64,000 nt of DNA, from positions 9,264 to 73,263 of the forward strand of contig CAZEHJ010000006.1 of assembly GCA_964512485.1 (NCBI GenBank), given 5' to 3'. The DNA comes from CAZEHJ01 sp964512485 (GTDB taxonomy: Bacteria > Bacteroidota > Rhodothermia > Rhodothermales > UBA10348). Positions within the stretch are counted from its first letter, which is position 1, and every line of letters begins with the position of its first letter. The notes beneath the pieces are model-generated. The model ran no database searches, was not told the DNA's origin, and worked only from the letters and a program-made list of their open reading frames with translations. The translations under genes and the position numbers were made by a program. Positions 51,681-60,407 of the stretch are shown piece by piece.

Positions 51681-53537
51681 ATGCAAGGAAACGGTTTCAA
51701 GATTTTCCTGACGGTGTTTTTCCTGGCCATGTCGGGATACTATCTGTACCCATCGGCTCAGAAGTACTTCATCAATCAGGACATGGAAGGATTGTCAGAC
51801 ACAGAACTGGCCGCCTACGAACAGGAAAACCTGGTTAAAATCCGAACAGTAGAGGAGAAGGCGCTCAGCCTTGGCCTCGATCTCCTGGGAGGAATGCACG
51901 TGACTCTCGAAGTTCGTGTCGAAGCTCTCATCAGAGAGTTGGCAACGGACGTCGATGATGCATTCGAAGAAGTACTCGCAGCAGCTTCCGAGAAGGCCGC
52001 CCTGTCGACAGACGGTGCGATACTCTCCACATTTGTCGAAGAATTTGAATCGCGCGATTCAAACGCTCTTCTGTCAAGGTATTTCAGAAACGAAGCGGCA
52101 AATATCACGAGACGGTCTTCGAACTCTGAGGTCGCACAGTATCTGCAGACCGAAGCTGACGAAGCGGTAACGCGTGCGATCTCGATTATTCGTGATCGGG
52201 TTGATCGTTACGGGGTTACTGAGCCTTCGATTCAGAAACAGGGTACCCGGCGCGTGATCGTCGAACTTCCAGGTATCGATGATCCCGAACGTATTCGTGG
52301 CCTCCTGAAAGGGACTGCCAGGCTGGAATTCCACCTGATGGTCGATCCGGCCGAAAATCTCAGAGCTCTGCAGCGCGTGATTGACTTCTATGAAGATGAG
52401 GTGGACAGCACCGAAGCGGCCGCCGCAGCAGATACTACGTTTGATGTCAATGAAATTCTGGATCCAACCCAGGCCGCATCAAACAACAAATTGCTCGAGA
52501 TCTTTCAGCCAAGTGGTCAGAGTGTGGAATTTGGAATCGTGGTAGAGGAAGACACAGCAGCTGTCAATCTTCTACTCAAGGATCCGGCAGTAGCCGACCT
52601 TCTTCCTCGCGACATATCCTATATGTATACATCTTCTCCCGTGGCCACAACGGCGGACGGTCTTGAAGTGTACAGTCTCCTGGGCGTGAGAAACGATATC
52701 GAGCTTACCGGTGATGTGATCACGGATGCTCGAGTTGATTTTGAGCAGTTCACGAACGTGCCCGAAGTCAGCATGACGATGAATTCGGAAGGCGCCAGAA
52801 CGTGGGCACGACTGACCGGGGCCAATGTTGGAAACAACGTCGCGATCGTTCTGGACGGTGTTGTATACTCGTTTCCAAATGTTCTGCAGCGAATTACGGG
52901 TGGTCGTTCAAATATCACCAATCTGGATTCACAGGAGGAAGCGCAGGATATCGTCACCGTTCTGAAGTCAGGTGCTCTTCCTGCTCCGGTTGAGATTGTC
53001 GAGGAAAGCACGGTAGGTGCGAGCCTCGGACAAGCATCTATTCGTGCCGGTCTGAATTCGGTATTGTTCGGCCTGTTGCTCGTAGCGCTGTTCATGATCG
53101 TCTACTATCGCACGAGTGGAATGATTGCTGATCTGGCCCTGATCCTGAACCTGGTGTTCATCATTGGAATCCTGGCCGGATTCAACGCTACGTTGACGCT
53201 TCCCGGAATTGCCGGTATCGTCCTCACAATCGGTATGGCTGTTGACGCCAACGTGCTGATTTTTGAGCGTGTTCGAGAAGAACAGTCTACGGGCAAAACG
53301 CTGAAAGCTGCCATCGAAGGGGGCTACAGCAAAGCACTCTCTGCCATCTTCGATGCAAATATCACCACGTTTTTCGTTGGTGTCATTCTTTATTCATTCG
53401 GCGTCGGCCCCATTCAGGGATTCGCTGTCACTCTCATGGCGGGTATTCTCTCCTCCATGTTTACCGCAATCGTATTTACCAGAATCATCATGGACTACCT
53501 GGTAATCGAGAAAAGAATGACAGTCAGCTTCGGTTAA
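51681..53537 (+). CDS. secD: Protein translocase subunit SecD
   Basis: The protein has 618 residues. One N-terminal helix is followed by the large periplasmic domain, with the first conserved block LGLDLLGGMHVTLEV and the GTARLEFHLM block. The C-terminal five-helix bundle includes GMAVDANVLIFERVREE and IFDANITTFFVGV. SecD with SecF uses the proton-motive force to complete protein export. Separate secD and secF fit Rhodothermota-like bacteria. Confidence 0.96.
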   Translation: MQGNGFKIFLTVFFLAMSGYYLYPSAQKYFINQDMEGLSDTELAAYEQENLVKIRTVEEKALSLGLDLLGGMHVTLEVRVEALIRELATDVDDAFEEVLAAASEKAALSTDGAILSTFVEEFESRDSNALLSRYFRNEAANITRRSSNSEVAQYLQTEADEAVTRAISIIRDRVDRYGVTEPSIQKQGTRRVIVELPGIDDPERIRGLLKGTARLEFHLMVDPAENLRALQRVIDFYEDEVDSTEAAAAADTTFDVNEILDPTQAASNNKLLEIFQPSGQSVEFGIVVEEDTAAVNLLLKDPAVADLLPRDISYMYTSSPVATTADGLEVYSLLGVRNDIELTGDVITDARVDFEQFTNVPEVSMTMNSEGARTWARLTGANVGNNVAIVLDGVVYSFPNVLQRITGGRSNITNLDSQEEAQDIVTVLKSGALPAPVEIVEESTVGASLGQASIRAGLNSVLFGLLLVALFMIVYYRTSGMIADLALILNLVFIIGILAGFNATLTLPGIAGIVLTIGMAVDANVLIFERVREEQSTGKTLKAAIEGGYSKALSAIFDANITTFFVGVILYSFGVGPIQGFAVTLMAGILSSMFTAIVFTRIIMDYLVIEKRMTVSFG

Positions 53538-53594
53538 TAGAAGCGAATCAACAGATCTTCAAATCAGCCTGAAAGGGCAAACCTGGTATCTACC

Positions 53595-54503
53595 ATGCGT
53601 CTTTTTAACAACATAGATTTTCCTTTTTTAAGCAACAGGAGGACGGGATATGCGATCTCGGGAATTCTGATCCTGTTGAGTTTAGGTTCCTTCTTCGTGA
53701 ATGGCCTGGAGTTGGGCATCGATTTCAGAGGTGGTCGTGAGTTTGTGATTGACACGACACAATCGCTGGATGTTACTGCCGTCAGGACGGCTCTCTCCGG
53801 AACCCTCGATTCCAATCCAGAGGTAAAAGCCTACGGTGAGGATCAGATGCTTATCCGAACCACAGGTTCTGAGGATGTGAACATCGTTCAGAGTCAGATC
53901 ATCGACGGGATTTCATCCAACTTTGAGGGATCGAACCCCAGTGTCGAAAAGACCTATATCGTGAGTCCGCGTTTCGCGGAAGATCTCAAGCGGGGAGCCA
54001 TCTATTCGATCTTGGGATCCCTCCTGGTCATTTTCATGTACATTCTCCTTCGATTCGAGTGGAGATTTGGAGTTGGTGCCGTGACTGCACTGTTTCATGA
54101 CGTGATAATCACACTCGGTGTGTTTTCAGTGCTTCAGAACCTCATGGGATTCTCGCTGCAAATAGACCAGACCATCATCGCGGCATTCCTTACGATCGTG
54201 GGTTATTCTCTCAATGACACGGTGGTGGTTTTTGACCGAATACGGGAATACAGAGGGCTCTTTAAATCAGAGAGCTACGAATCGGTAGTTAATAAGTCTA
54301 TTAATAACACGCTGAGTCGTACTATCATTACATCGGGTACCACCTTGTTCGTGGTAACGGTCCTATTTATATTCGGTGGCGAAGTGCTGCGCGGGTTTGC
54401 GTTTGCACTGATTATCGGTATTGTGATAGGGACTTATTCCTCGATATTCGTGGCTTCTCCAGTGGTTCTGGAGCTGCGAAATCGTGCTGCCACAAAGCGA
54501 TAA
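53595..54503 (+). CDS. secF: Protein translocase subunit SecF
   Basis: This 302-residue protein has six membrane helices and a small periplasmic domain. GIDFRGGREFVIDT is the SecF P-domain block, and YSLNDTVVVFDRIREY with SRTIITSGTTLFVV are the membrane motifs. It follows secD by 57 bp and forms the SecDF complex with it. Confidence 0.96.
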   Translation: MRLFNNIDFPFLSNRRTGYAISGILILLSLGSFFVNGLELGIDFRGGREFVIDTTQSLDVTAVRTALSGTLDSNPEVKAYGEDQMLIRTTGSEDVNIVQSQIIDGISSNFEGSNPSVEKTYIVSPRFAEDLKRGAIYSILGSLLVIFMYILLRFEWRFGVGAVTALFHDVIITLGVFSVLQNLMGFSLQIDQTIIAAFLTIVGYSLNDTVVVFDRIREYRGLFKSESYESVVNKSINNTLSRTIITSGTTLFVVTVLFIFGGEVLRGFAFALIIGIVIGTYSSIFVASPVVLELRNRAATKR

Positions 54504-54550
54504 ACTCGTACTGAGAGCCGATTCAGCCTTTAGTTAAAATCTAGACATAG

Positions 54551-54581
54551 ATCCCACGAAGCAGGGATCTCACGAAGCAGG
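54551..54581 (+). repeat. Tandem 15-bp repeat in the leader of the STAS gene
   Basis: ATCCCACGAAGCAGG (54551-54565) and ATCTCACGAAGCAGG (54567-54581) differ at one base and lie directly before the ATG at 54589. The second copy runs into the GGAG ribosome-binding site. The repeat may be a recent duplication with no function. Confidence 0.6.
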
Positions 54582-54588
54582 AGACATA

Positions 54589-54930
54589 ATGAATTACAAC
54601 GTAGACGAACGTTATAACAGCGTAGTTATCACACTGAAAGGAAATGTGATGGGTGGACCCGACGGGTCCAAGCTTCACGATACGCTGCATGAGCTTCAGG
54701 ACTCAGGAAAAACCAACGTTGTCGTTGATCTTTCCAAGGTCAAGTTCATGAATTCGAGTGGACTCGGCATGTTGATCAGTGCAATGACCACGATGCGCAA
54801 TGCAGGTGGAGATCTGAGACTGGCCAATGTGGCGGACCGCATCCAGTCGCTTCTGGTCATTACGAAGCTGATAACAGTGTTCAAGCACTTTGAATCGGTC
54901 GAAGACGCAGCCAAGAGCTACGAAGACTAG
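54589..54930 (+). CDS. STAS-domain anti-sigma-factor antagonist
   Basis: This 113-residue protein has the SpoIIAA-type fold: VVVDLSKVKFMNSSGLGML, with S57 as probable phosphorylation site, and LRLANVADRIQSLLVITKLITVF. Such proteins bind a kinase or anti-sigma factor and switch partners on phosphorylation. No partner kinase or sigma factor is adjacent. The gene follows secF by 85 bp and is followed by a strong terminator. A similar role in envelope or stress signalling is only inference. Confidence 0.92.
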   Translation: MNYNVDERYNSVVITLKGNVMGGPDGSKLHDTLHELQDSGKTNVVVDLSKVKFMNSSGLGMLISAMTTMRNAGGDLRLANVADRIQSLLVITKLITVFKHFESVEDAAKSYED

Positions 54931-54996
54931 GCTGAACCAGCGGGTTCAAGCCCTGCTTTCAGTTTGAGAGCAGAGTGAAATCAAGGCGGACTTCGA

Positions 54997-55036
54997 GAGG
55001 CGGCGGGTAGTAACCCGCCGCCTCATTCTTGTTTGT
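54997..55036 (+). terminator. Rho-independent terminator after the STAS gene
   Basis: GAGGCGGCGGGT (54997-55008) pairs perfectly with ACCCGCCGCCTC (55013-55024) around a four-base AGTA loop, followed by a T-rich tail (ATTCTTGTTTGTT). It ends the secD-secF-STAS unit. Confidence 0.85.
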
Positions 55037-55063
55037 TCGCCGTACATTGTTTTGGTGCTAGTG

Positions 55064-55141
55064 TATACTTCTTTGGTGGGGTATCAATAAGCGGGACACA
55101 TCCCGCATCGGCAATCAGAGGGCCGATACCAAGTCTGACAT
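55064..55141 (+). promoter_or_regulatory. Promoter and structured leader of purA
   Basis: TATACT at 55064-55069 is a good -10 candidate, which would start the transcript near 55076. The following 66 nt hold three overlapping helices. GCGGGA/TCCCGC (55091-55096 with 55101-55106) and ATCGGC/GCCGAT (55107-55112 with 55122-55127) form side-by-side hairpins. GGTATC/GATACC (55080-55085 with 55125-55130) closes around both but shares bases with the second. The second and third are mutually exclusive, as in a switch. No Shine-Dalgarno sequence is evident before the ATG. A metabolite-sensing role is inference. Confidence 0.5.
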
Positions 55142-56416
55142 ATGCCAGTAACTGTAGTAATCGGAAGTCAGTGGGGCGACGAGGGAAAGGGAAAGATCGT
55201 TGACCTGATAAGTCAGGATGTCGATATCGTTGCGCGCTATCAGGGTGGGGCCAACGCAGGACACACGATCTGCTGGGAGGACAAGACGTTCGTCCTTCAT
55301 CTGGTTCCCAGCGGAATCTTCCAGGAGAATGTCCAGTGTGTTATCGGAAACGGAGTCGTTATCGATCCCGTCGCCGTGATGGAAGAGATCGAAATGATCA
55401 GGAAGTTGGGTTACAGTGTGGAAGGTCGTCTTCACATCTCCCACAATGCTCATCTGATCATGCCTTACCACAAAAAGGTTGAAGAAGCTCGCGAGCGCTG
55501 GAGAGATGCCGGTGCAATCGGGACTACGGGGCGCGGAATCGGGCCTTCGTATGTCGACAAGTTTGCCAGGACGGGGATTCGAGTCGTTGATCTTCTGGAT
55601 CGGGATGTGCTTCGCGAGAAGCTCCTGACTTCCATGGAAGAGAAGAACTCCATTCTTCAGAATGTCTACGGAGCCGAAAAGCTTGATGTTGAAGCGATTA
55701 TTGAAGAATACGTCGAGTTCGACAATCTCATAGATCCATTTGTCACGGATACGACGGCATTATTGGGCGAGGCGCTCAAAGACGGCAAGCACATTCTTGC
55801 TGAAGGTGCCCAGGGCTCATTGCTTGACGTAGACTTTGGGACATACCCGTTCGTGACCTCAAGTCACCCGACGGTAGGAGGATGTTGTACAGGTCTTGGA
55901 ATTCCTCCCACGAGCATCAACCGCGTGATTGGAATCGTCAAAGCATACTCCACGCGGGTGGGGAATGGACCATTTCCGACCGAACTTGAGAACGAAGCGG
56001 GAGAAGAGCTCCGGAAGACCGGAGATGAGTTCGGCGCTACCACAGGTCGTCCTCGCAGATGTGGATGGCTCGACCTGGTCGCTCTGAAATACACGAGCAT
56101 GGTGAACGGATTCACTGAACTGGCAATCACGAAGCTCGATGTACTTTCGAATCTCGACGAAATCTCCGTCTGCACTGGATATCGTGTGAACGGAGCAACC
56201 ACTCAGCGATTCCCGAGCGATATCCGGACGCTGGAGCGTGTGGAGCCCGAATATGTAACCCTCCCTGGGTGGAACAAGGATATTACGGGGGTTACCGATT
56301 ACGACGAACTTCCGCCCGAAGCGAAAGACTATCTGACCTTCGTATCAGATTTTCTCGAAGTACCGGCTCATATAATTTCGTCCGGCCCGAAACGAGAACA
56401 GACTATTATCGGTTAG
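55142..56416 (+). CDS. purA: Adenylosuccinate synthetase
   Basis: This 424-residue enzyme joins IMP and aspartate with GTP in AMP synthesis. The N-terminal P-loop is SQWGDEGKGKIVD, the IMP-binding GTTGRGIGPSYVDK is present, and GATTGRPRRCGWLD carries the substrate loop. Length and motifs are normal. The upstream leader can fold into alternative hairpins. It is followed 72 bp later by a sensor kinase on the same strand. Confidence 0.97.
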   Translation: MPVTVVIGSQWGDEGKGKIVDLISQDVDIVARYQGGANAGHTICWEDKTFVLHLVPSGIFQENVQCVIGNGVVIDPVAVMEEIEMIRKLGYSVEGRLHISHNAHLIMPYHKKVEEARERWRDAGAIGTTGRGIGPSYVDKFARTGIRVVDLLDRDVLREKLLTSMEEKNSILQNVYGAEKLDVEAIIEEYVEFDNLIDPFVTDTTALLGEALKDGKHILAEGAQGSLLDVDFGTYPFVTSSHPTVGGCCTGLGIPPTSINRVIGIVKAYSTRVGNGPFPTELENEAGEELRKTGDEFGATTGRPRRCGWLDLVALKYTSMVNGFTELAITKLDVLSNLDEISVCTGYRVNGATTQRFPSDIRTLERVEPEYVTLPGWNKDITGVTDYDELPPEAKDYLTFVSDFLEVPAHIISSGPKREQTIIG

Positions 56417-56488
56417 AGCGTTTCGCCAGCATTACCGGCATGACCTGCCGCAGGTCTTCGTCGACTCTTTTTCTTTTACGACCGTCAG

Positions 56489-57874
56489 ATGAAAGCGTAT
56501 CGCGTTTCTGTAAACCTGAAGCTGGGATTAATCAGTTTTGCGGTCGTCATCGCCGTCGCCTCGCTTTGGTACACGAAAAACCTGGTAGACCAGCTCAAGG
56601 AACGTGAGTCATCGGTCGTTCAATTGTGGGCCAAGGCCCTGGAGGAAGTACCCAAGGCTCAGCAGCAGGCGGCAGACAATACCTTTCCGACGGAATTTCA
56701 GGAGCTCGAAAATCTGGTGGTTTCCTGGAGAACTGCGCTCTCAGGCGATTTCGATGATTTGTCTGAGCAAGACTACGAACGATATCGTGATGCACTGAGT
56801 TGGGCCCGCAGCGCACCGGTCAACAGCGATCTCACGTTCATTCTGGAAACCATCCTGAGACCGACAGAACTGTTCGGAGGTATTCCTGCAATTCTTGTAG
56901 ACTCAACCTCTGGACCGACGGACTGGCGAAATATCGATGTCGAGCAGGCCGGTTACGCGGATCTGAGTGAAGTGGATCAGGCGAAGATTTTGGCCCAGAT
57001 TGACGAAATGGCTGCCATCCGCGACCCCATTCCGATAGTCGTAGAGTTCACAGACCCGTCATTCCGTTTCGTGCGGTATGTGTACTACGGCGAATCAGAT
57101 CTTGTCGAACGTCTTCGCTGGTTTCCCTACATCCAGCTTTTCTTCGTCGCCCTGTTTGTCGTTGTGGGGTATCTCGGTTTCTCGTACGTCAGAAAGAGCG
57201 AACAGAGTAGCCTGTGGGTTGGAATGGCCAAGGAAGCTGCGCATCAGCTCGGTACGCCTATCTCGAGCCTGATGGGTTGGGTCGAATTTCTTCGAATGAA
57301 CGAAGAGGGAAAGCCCTCTGATTCAAATGGCAATGAGCAGACCTATAAGGAAATCGAAAAGGACATTGCGCGACTGGGTCGCGTCACGAGCCGGTTTTCC
57401 GACATCGGTTCACTCCCCAAATTGGAAAGACAACCTGTGCAGCCGGTGCTTGAGAGCGTAACAGAATACATGAGGAGGCGCATTCCTCAGAAGGGGACCT
57501 TCATTCGTCTTAATGTAGTTGCTGATCCTGATCTGAAAGCTCCTCTGAATGCGGACCTCTTCGAATGGGTTGTGGAGAATCTCCTCAAGAATGCGCTCGA
57601 CGCCATGGAGTCAGAGAGAGGGAGAATTGATGTGCTCGCGTCCGCCGAAAACTCGTTGATACGCATCGATGTGCGAGATACCGGAAAAGGCATTGATCGA
57701 CGCCAGTGGAAGAATGTTTTCAGACCCGGATACAGCACCAAGAAACGAGGCTGGGGATTGGGCTTGAGTTTGGCAAAACGGATCGTCGAAGACTATCACG
57801 GAGGTTCACTCACGCTCGCCAGTTCAAGGCTGGGCCAGGGCAGTACGTTTAGAATCGAAATTCCCTCATCCTGA
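56489..57874 (+). CDS. Membrane sensor histidine kinase
   Basis: This 461-residue protein has two membrane helices (about residues 12-28 and 212-232) flanking a 180-residue periplasmic or extracytoplasmic sensor domain of unknown type. H252 in MAKEAAHQLGTPISSLMGW is the phosphoacceptor. N, G1 and G2 boxes are ENLLKNALDAM, DTGKGID and KKRGWGLGLSLAKRI. There is no HAMP domain or adjacent response regulator. The family is common in Bacteroidetes-type bacteria. Confidence 0.92.
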   Translation: MKAYRVSVNLKLGLISFAVVIAVASLWYTKNLVDQLKERESSVVQLWAKALEEVPKAQQQAADNTFPTEFQELENLVVSWRTALSGDFDDLSEQDYERYRDALSWARSAPVNSDLTFILETILRPTELFGGIPAILVDSTSGPTDWRNIDVEQAGYADLSEVDQAKILAQIDEMAAIRDPIPIVVEFTDPSFRFVRYVYYGESDLVERLRWFPYIQLFFVALFVVVGYLGFSYVRKSEQSSLWVGMAKEAAHQLGTPISSLMGWVEFLRMNEEGKPSDSNGNEQTYKEIEKDIARLGRVTSRFSDIGSLPKLERQPVQPVLESVTEYMRRRIPQKGTFIRLNVVADPDLKAPLNADLFEWVVENLLKNALDAMESERGRIDVLASAENSLIRIDVRDTGKGIDRRQWKNVFRPGYSTKKRGWGLGLSLAKRIVEDYHGGSLTLASSRLGQGSTFRIEIPSS

Positions 57875-57918
57875 AGCGAGGCGGGTCGCACGACGGCGAG
57901 CGCTCTTCCAGCCAGCCT

Positions 57919-59007
57919 CTACTCGAAGACGAGTCGTTCGTTCAAGTCCATGGCTCCGGATTCCGTGAGGGCCAGGTAGATATCGTCGCGCTCTCTGAAA
58001 ATCAGGCGCTCTCCCCGGTTGTCAATCTGAATATCGAAGGCATCCTCTGCGGCAATCTGATTCAGAATATTCAGGTCGACATCCAGTCTTGACTCGATGT
58101 GTGAAATGAGTTCATAGTCGAGAACGTATATCAGGAGTTCTTGAGATGAGACGAGATCTGAATACCTGATGGCCGGTAATTGAAAACCAGGAAGAACGGT
58201 TTCGACCGAAACACCGATAATATTGCCATCCGATAGTTCGGGGACGCTGACACGTCGATCAAGTCGGTCCAGAATAAAGCGCTCTATCTGGGATGACTCC
58301 GAGCCAAGGAAGGTCAGGTTCTCCGCCGGCTCGTGTTCAGCAATTACATCAAATAACTGGGCGTTTTCCGCCACGGCTCCATTTTCGGAAGGAAATGCAA
58401 TCCAAGTTCCGATCGCAGATGCGACCAGGATCAGTAGAAAAGCACCGGCGATCCGCATCGGGAGACTCGGTTTACCCGATTTTTTTAGATCCGCCCCGTC
58501 CGCTTCCCCGGCTTGAGTGATTTCCGGATATCTGGACTCCAGGACACTTTTCAAGGCAATGGGGGTGGGAGCAAGAACGCGCTCCAAATAGTTTTCCAGA
58601 GCAGAAGCAACATCGTGTTCACCCACGGAGGAGGCCCGTCCGGAGGGGACATTTTCCTCGATTGCCCGTCGGACAGAAATAAGAAAAACGGCCCGTTCCG
58701 AAGAATCGTCCGAGTGAGTGAGGAACGCATCTCGGACCGCAATCCGGCGTTTTCCACTCATCCGTGAAAAAACCTTCGGCACTGCTCGGTCGAGTTCGTC
58801 GACCAGGAGCCTGTCGGAAAGGATGTCTGGTTGTGATCTCTGGACGCCCTGATCATTGACCTGGTCGATGAGTTTCGCAGCAGGGTCCTGATTTCCGTTC
58901 ACCCTCAATTCTACCGCTTTTTCGACCAGGCGGGCCGCTTCATTGGTATCACGCGAGATCAACTGGGCGTTGATAAATAACTCATCTATGTCTTTGAATG
59001 CAGTCAC
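57919..59007 (-). CDS. Single-pass membrane protein of unknown function
   Basis: This 362-residue protein has a predicted cytoplasmic N-terminal part (1-178), one membrane helix (RIAGAFLLILVASAIGTWIAF, about 180-202) and an extracytoplasmic C-terminal domain. The N-terminal part begins MTAFKDIDELFINAQLISRD and contains KRRIAVRDAFLTHSDDS and SVRRAIEEN. The layout resembles anti-sigma factors, but I cannot identify a family. The stop codon region is convergent with the histidine kinase. Its start overlaps the SAM hydroxide adenosyltransferase stop by 4 bases, so the two are coupled. Confidence 0.8.
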   Translation of the reverse strand: MTAFKDIDELFINAQLISRDTNEAARLVEKAVELRVNGNQDPAAKLIDQVNDQGVQRSQPDILSDRLLVDELDRAVPKVFSRMSGKRRIAVRDAFLTHSDDSSERAVFLISVRRAIEENVPSGRASSVGEHDVASALENYLERVLAPTPIALKSVLESRYPEITQAGEADGADLKKSGKPSLPMRIAGAFLLILVASAIGTWIAFPSENGAVAENAQLFDVIAEHEPAENLTFLGSESSQIERFILDRLDRRVSVPELSDGNIIGVSVETVLPGFQLPAIRYSDLVSSQELLIYVLDYELISHIESRLDVDLNILNQIAAEDAFDIQIDNRGERLIFRERDDIYLALTESGAMDLNERLVFE

Positions 59008-59822
59008 GCTGGTATTTTTTCGTCAATAAATAAGATGTTTACGGGAGCACCCTTCCGAATATCCAGCAGCTTGCTAGCCGAGTCACGATGTATGGCAATT
59101 TCCAGAAAATCGTGGCTGTTGAAGAGGCACGTCGCCTCTCCAGACTCGACATTTGAATAGGTTGTGCTATTGGTGTCTATAATCGAGGTCCCCGCGTAAC
59201 ACTTGAAGGCGCGATCATTTTGGCTCTCGATAAAGAGCTTTTTCTCGATATTGGTAATGCAGTTACCGAACCGGTCGATGTGAACGACCCAACCTCGTAT
59301 TCCTTGTTCATCTGCAATGGGAAGCGCCCAATGCATCGTTTTGATCTGATCGAGAGGAGTTCCCGCGGAGGAGAGAGTGAGACCGGAGGCCAGTCGGGCG
59401 GCGACCGGCGCGAAGAGATCCCTTCCGTTGAATGTTTTTGACGGATTCGGTATTCCCCAGAATTGAGGAAGGTCGAGTTCCACTATCAATTCCGCATCAG
59501 TGCCAGAAAGCAATAAAGAGAACAAACCGTTGTCCGGACCGACGAAGTACTGATTGTTGTGCCTGAGTGCAATCGGTTTTCTTTCAGATCCTACTCCGGG
59601 ATCGACCACTGCCAGATGAACGGTGCCATCCGGAAAAGAAGCGGCAACATTTCGAAGTATGAACGCGCCTTCCATCACATCATGCGGACCGATATGGTGT
59701 GAGATATCAACAAGGCGCAGCTCCGGATTGATGCTCATTATGACACCCTTCATCGCAGCAACGTAACCGTCCTTGGTGCCGAAATCGGTAGTCAGAGTCA
59801 GTATGCCTGGAGTTGCAATCAA
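59004..59822 (-). CDS. SAM hydroxide adenosyltransferase (DUF62 family)
   Basis: This 272-residue protein has the family core: LTLTTDFGTKDGYVAAMKG, VVDPGVGSERKPI and TFNGRDLFAPVAARL. The C-terminal domain has GWVVHIDRFGNCITNI. Enzymes of this family cleave S-adenosylmethionine with water to adenosine and methionine; relatives are the SAM-dependent fluorinases and chlorinases. The Asp-Arg-His triad of the hydroxide form is plausible here, though I cannot align it exactly. Confidence 0.93.
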   Translation of the reverse strand: MIATPGILTLTTDFGTKDGYVAAMKGVIMSINPELRLVDISHHIGPHDVMEGAFILRNVAASFPDGTVHLAVVDPGVGSERKPIALRHNNQYFVGPDNGLFSLLLSGTDAELIVELDLPQFWGIPNPSKTFNGRDLFAPVAARLASGLTLSSAGTPLDQIKTMHWALPIADEQGIRGWVVHIDRFGNCITNIEKKLFIESQNDRAFKCYAGTSIIDTNSTTYSNVESGEATCLFNSHDFLEIAIHRDSASKLLDIRKGAPVNILFIDEKIPA

Positions 59823-59939
59823 GCGGAGGATGTGTCAGAAAGGGGAGGGCCCTGAATCAGGACCAAGATACGTCGTCAAGATGTTCACGGAACACCCATT
59901 TGAGGATAAGGTTCAGGCGAATCAACTGCGAAAGATCGA

Positions 59940-60323
59940 ATGCCATCAGACAAACAGAAAAAAGGATTCGCGGGAGAGTCAATCGCTTCCTCTCATCTCG
60001 AAGAGAAGGGCTATGTGATTCTCGAGAAAAACTACCGCTTCCTGAAAGCAGAAGTTGATCTCATCGCGTTTCTCCCCGCCAGTGATTACAGTCGTGGTGG
60101 AGATCTGGTCTTTGTCGAGGTTAAATGGAGAAGAGATTCAGCATTTGCCGCACCGGAAGCTGCAGTCAACCGAAAAAAGAGGCGTTTGTTGATTCAGGCT
60201 GCCGAAGCGTTCCTGCACGAGAGAAAGCTTGAGGGCACGCCGTGTCGCTTTGATGTCGTCTCAATCGTTGGAGAGCCACCAGGGCTCGAGATCGAGCACC
60301 TCGAATCGGCTTTTATAGCCTGA
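59940..60323 (+). CDS. yraN: YraN/UPF0102 endonuclease-like protein
   Basis: This 127-residue protein has the restriction-like fold of UPF0102: GESIASSHLEEKGYVILEKNYR, EVDLIAF, DLVFVEVKWR and NRKKRRLLIQAAEAFL. The E-D-ExK core is intact. Function is unclear; links to recombination and DNA uptake have been proposed. It is often next to rnhB, which is not here. The 117-bp gap before it (59823-59939) is open but holds no credible gene. Confidence 0.93.
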   Translation: MPSDKQKKGFAGESIASSHLEEKGYVILEKNYRFLKAEVDLIAFLPASDYSRGGDLVFVEVKWRRDSAFAAPEAAVNRKKRRLLIQAAEAFLHERKLEGTPCRFDVVSIVGEPPGLEIEHLESAFIA

Positions 60324-60407
60324 AGTCCATGGAAAAGGTGAGTCAACAGATCGTCGCAGAAGCTGCTCCACTTTGATGCCTGCCACATATCTGGAATCAA
60401 ATGGTCC

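Noticed and set aside
59823..60018. Small plus-strand frame before yraN
   Set aside because: It overlaps yraN in another frame, lacks a good start signal and matches no family pattern I know.
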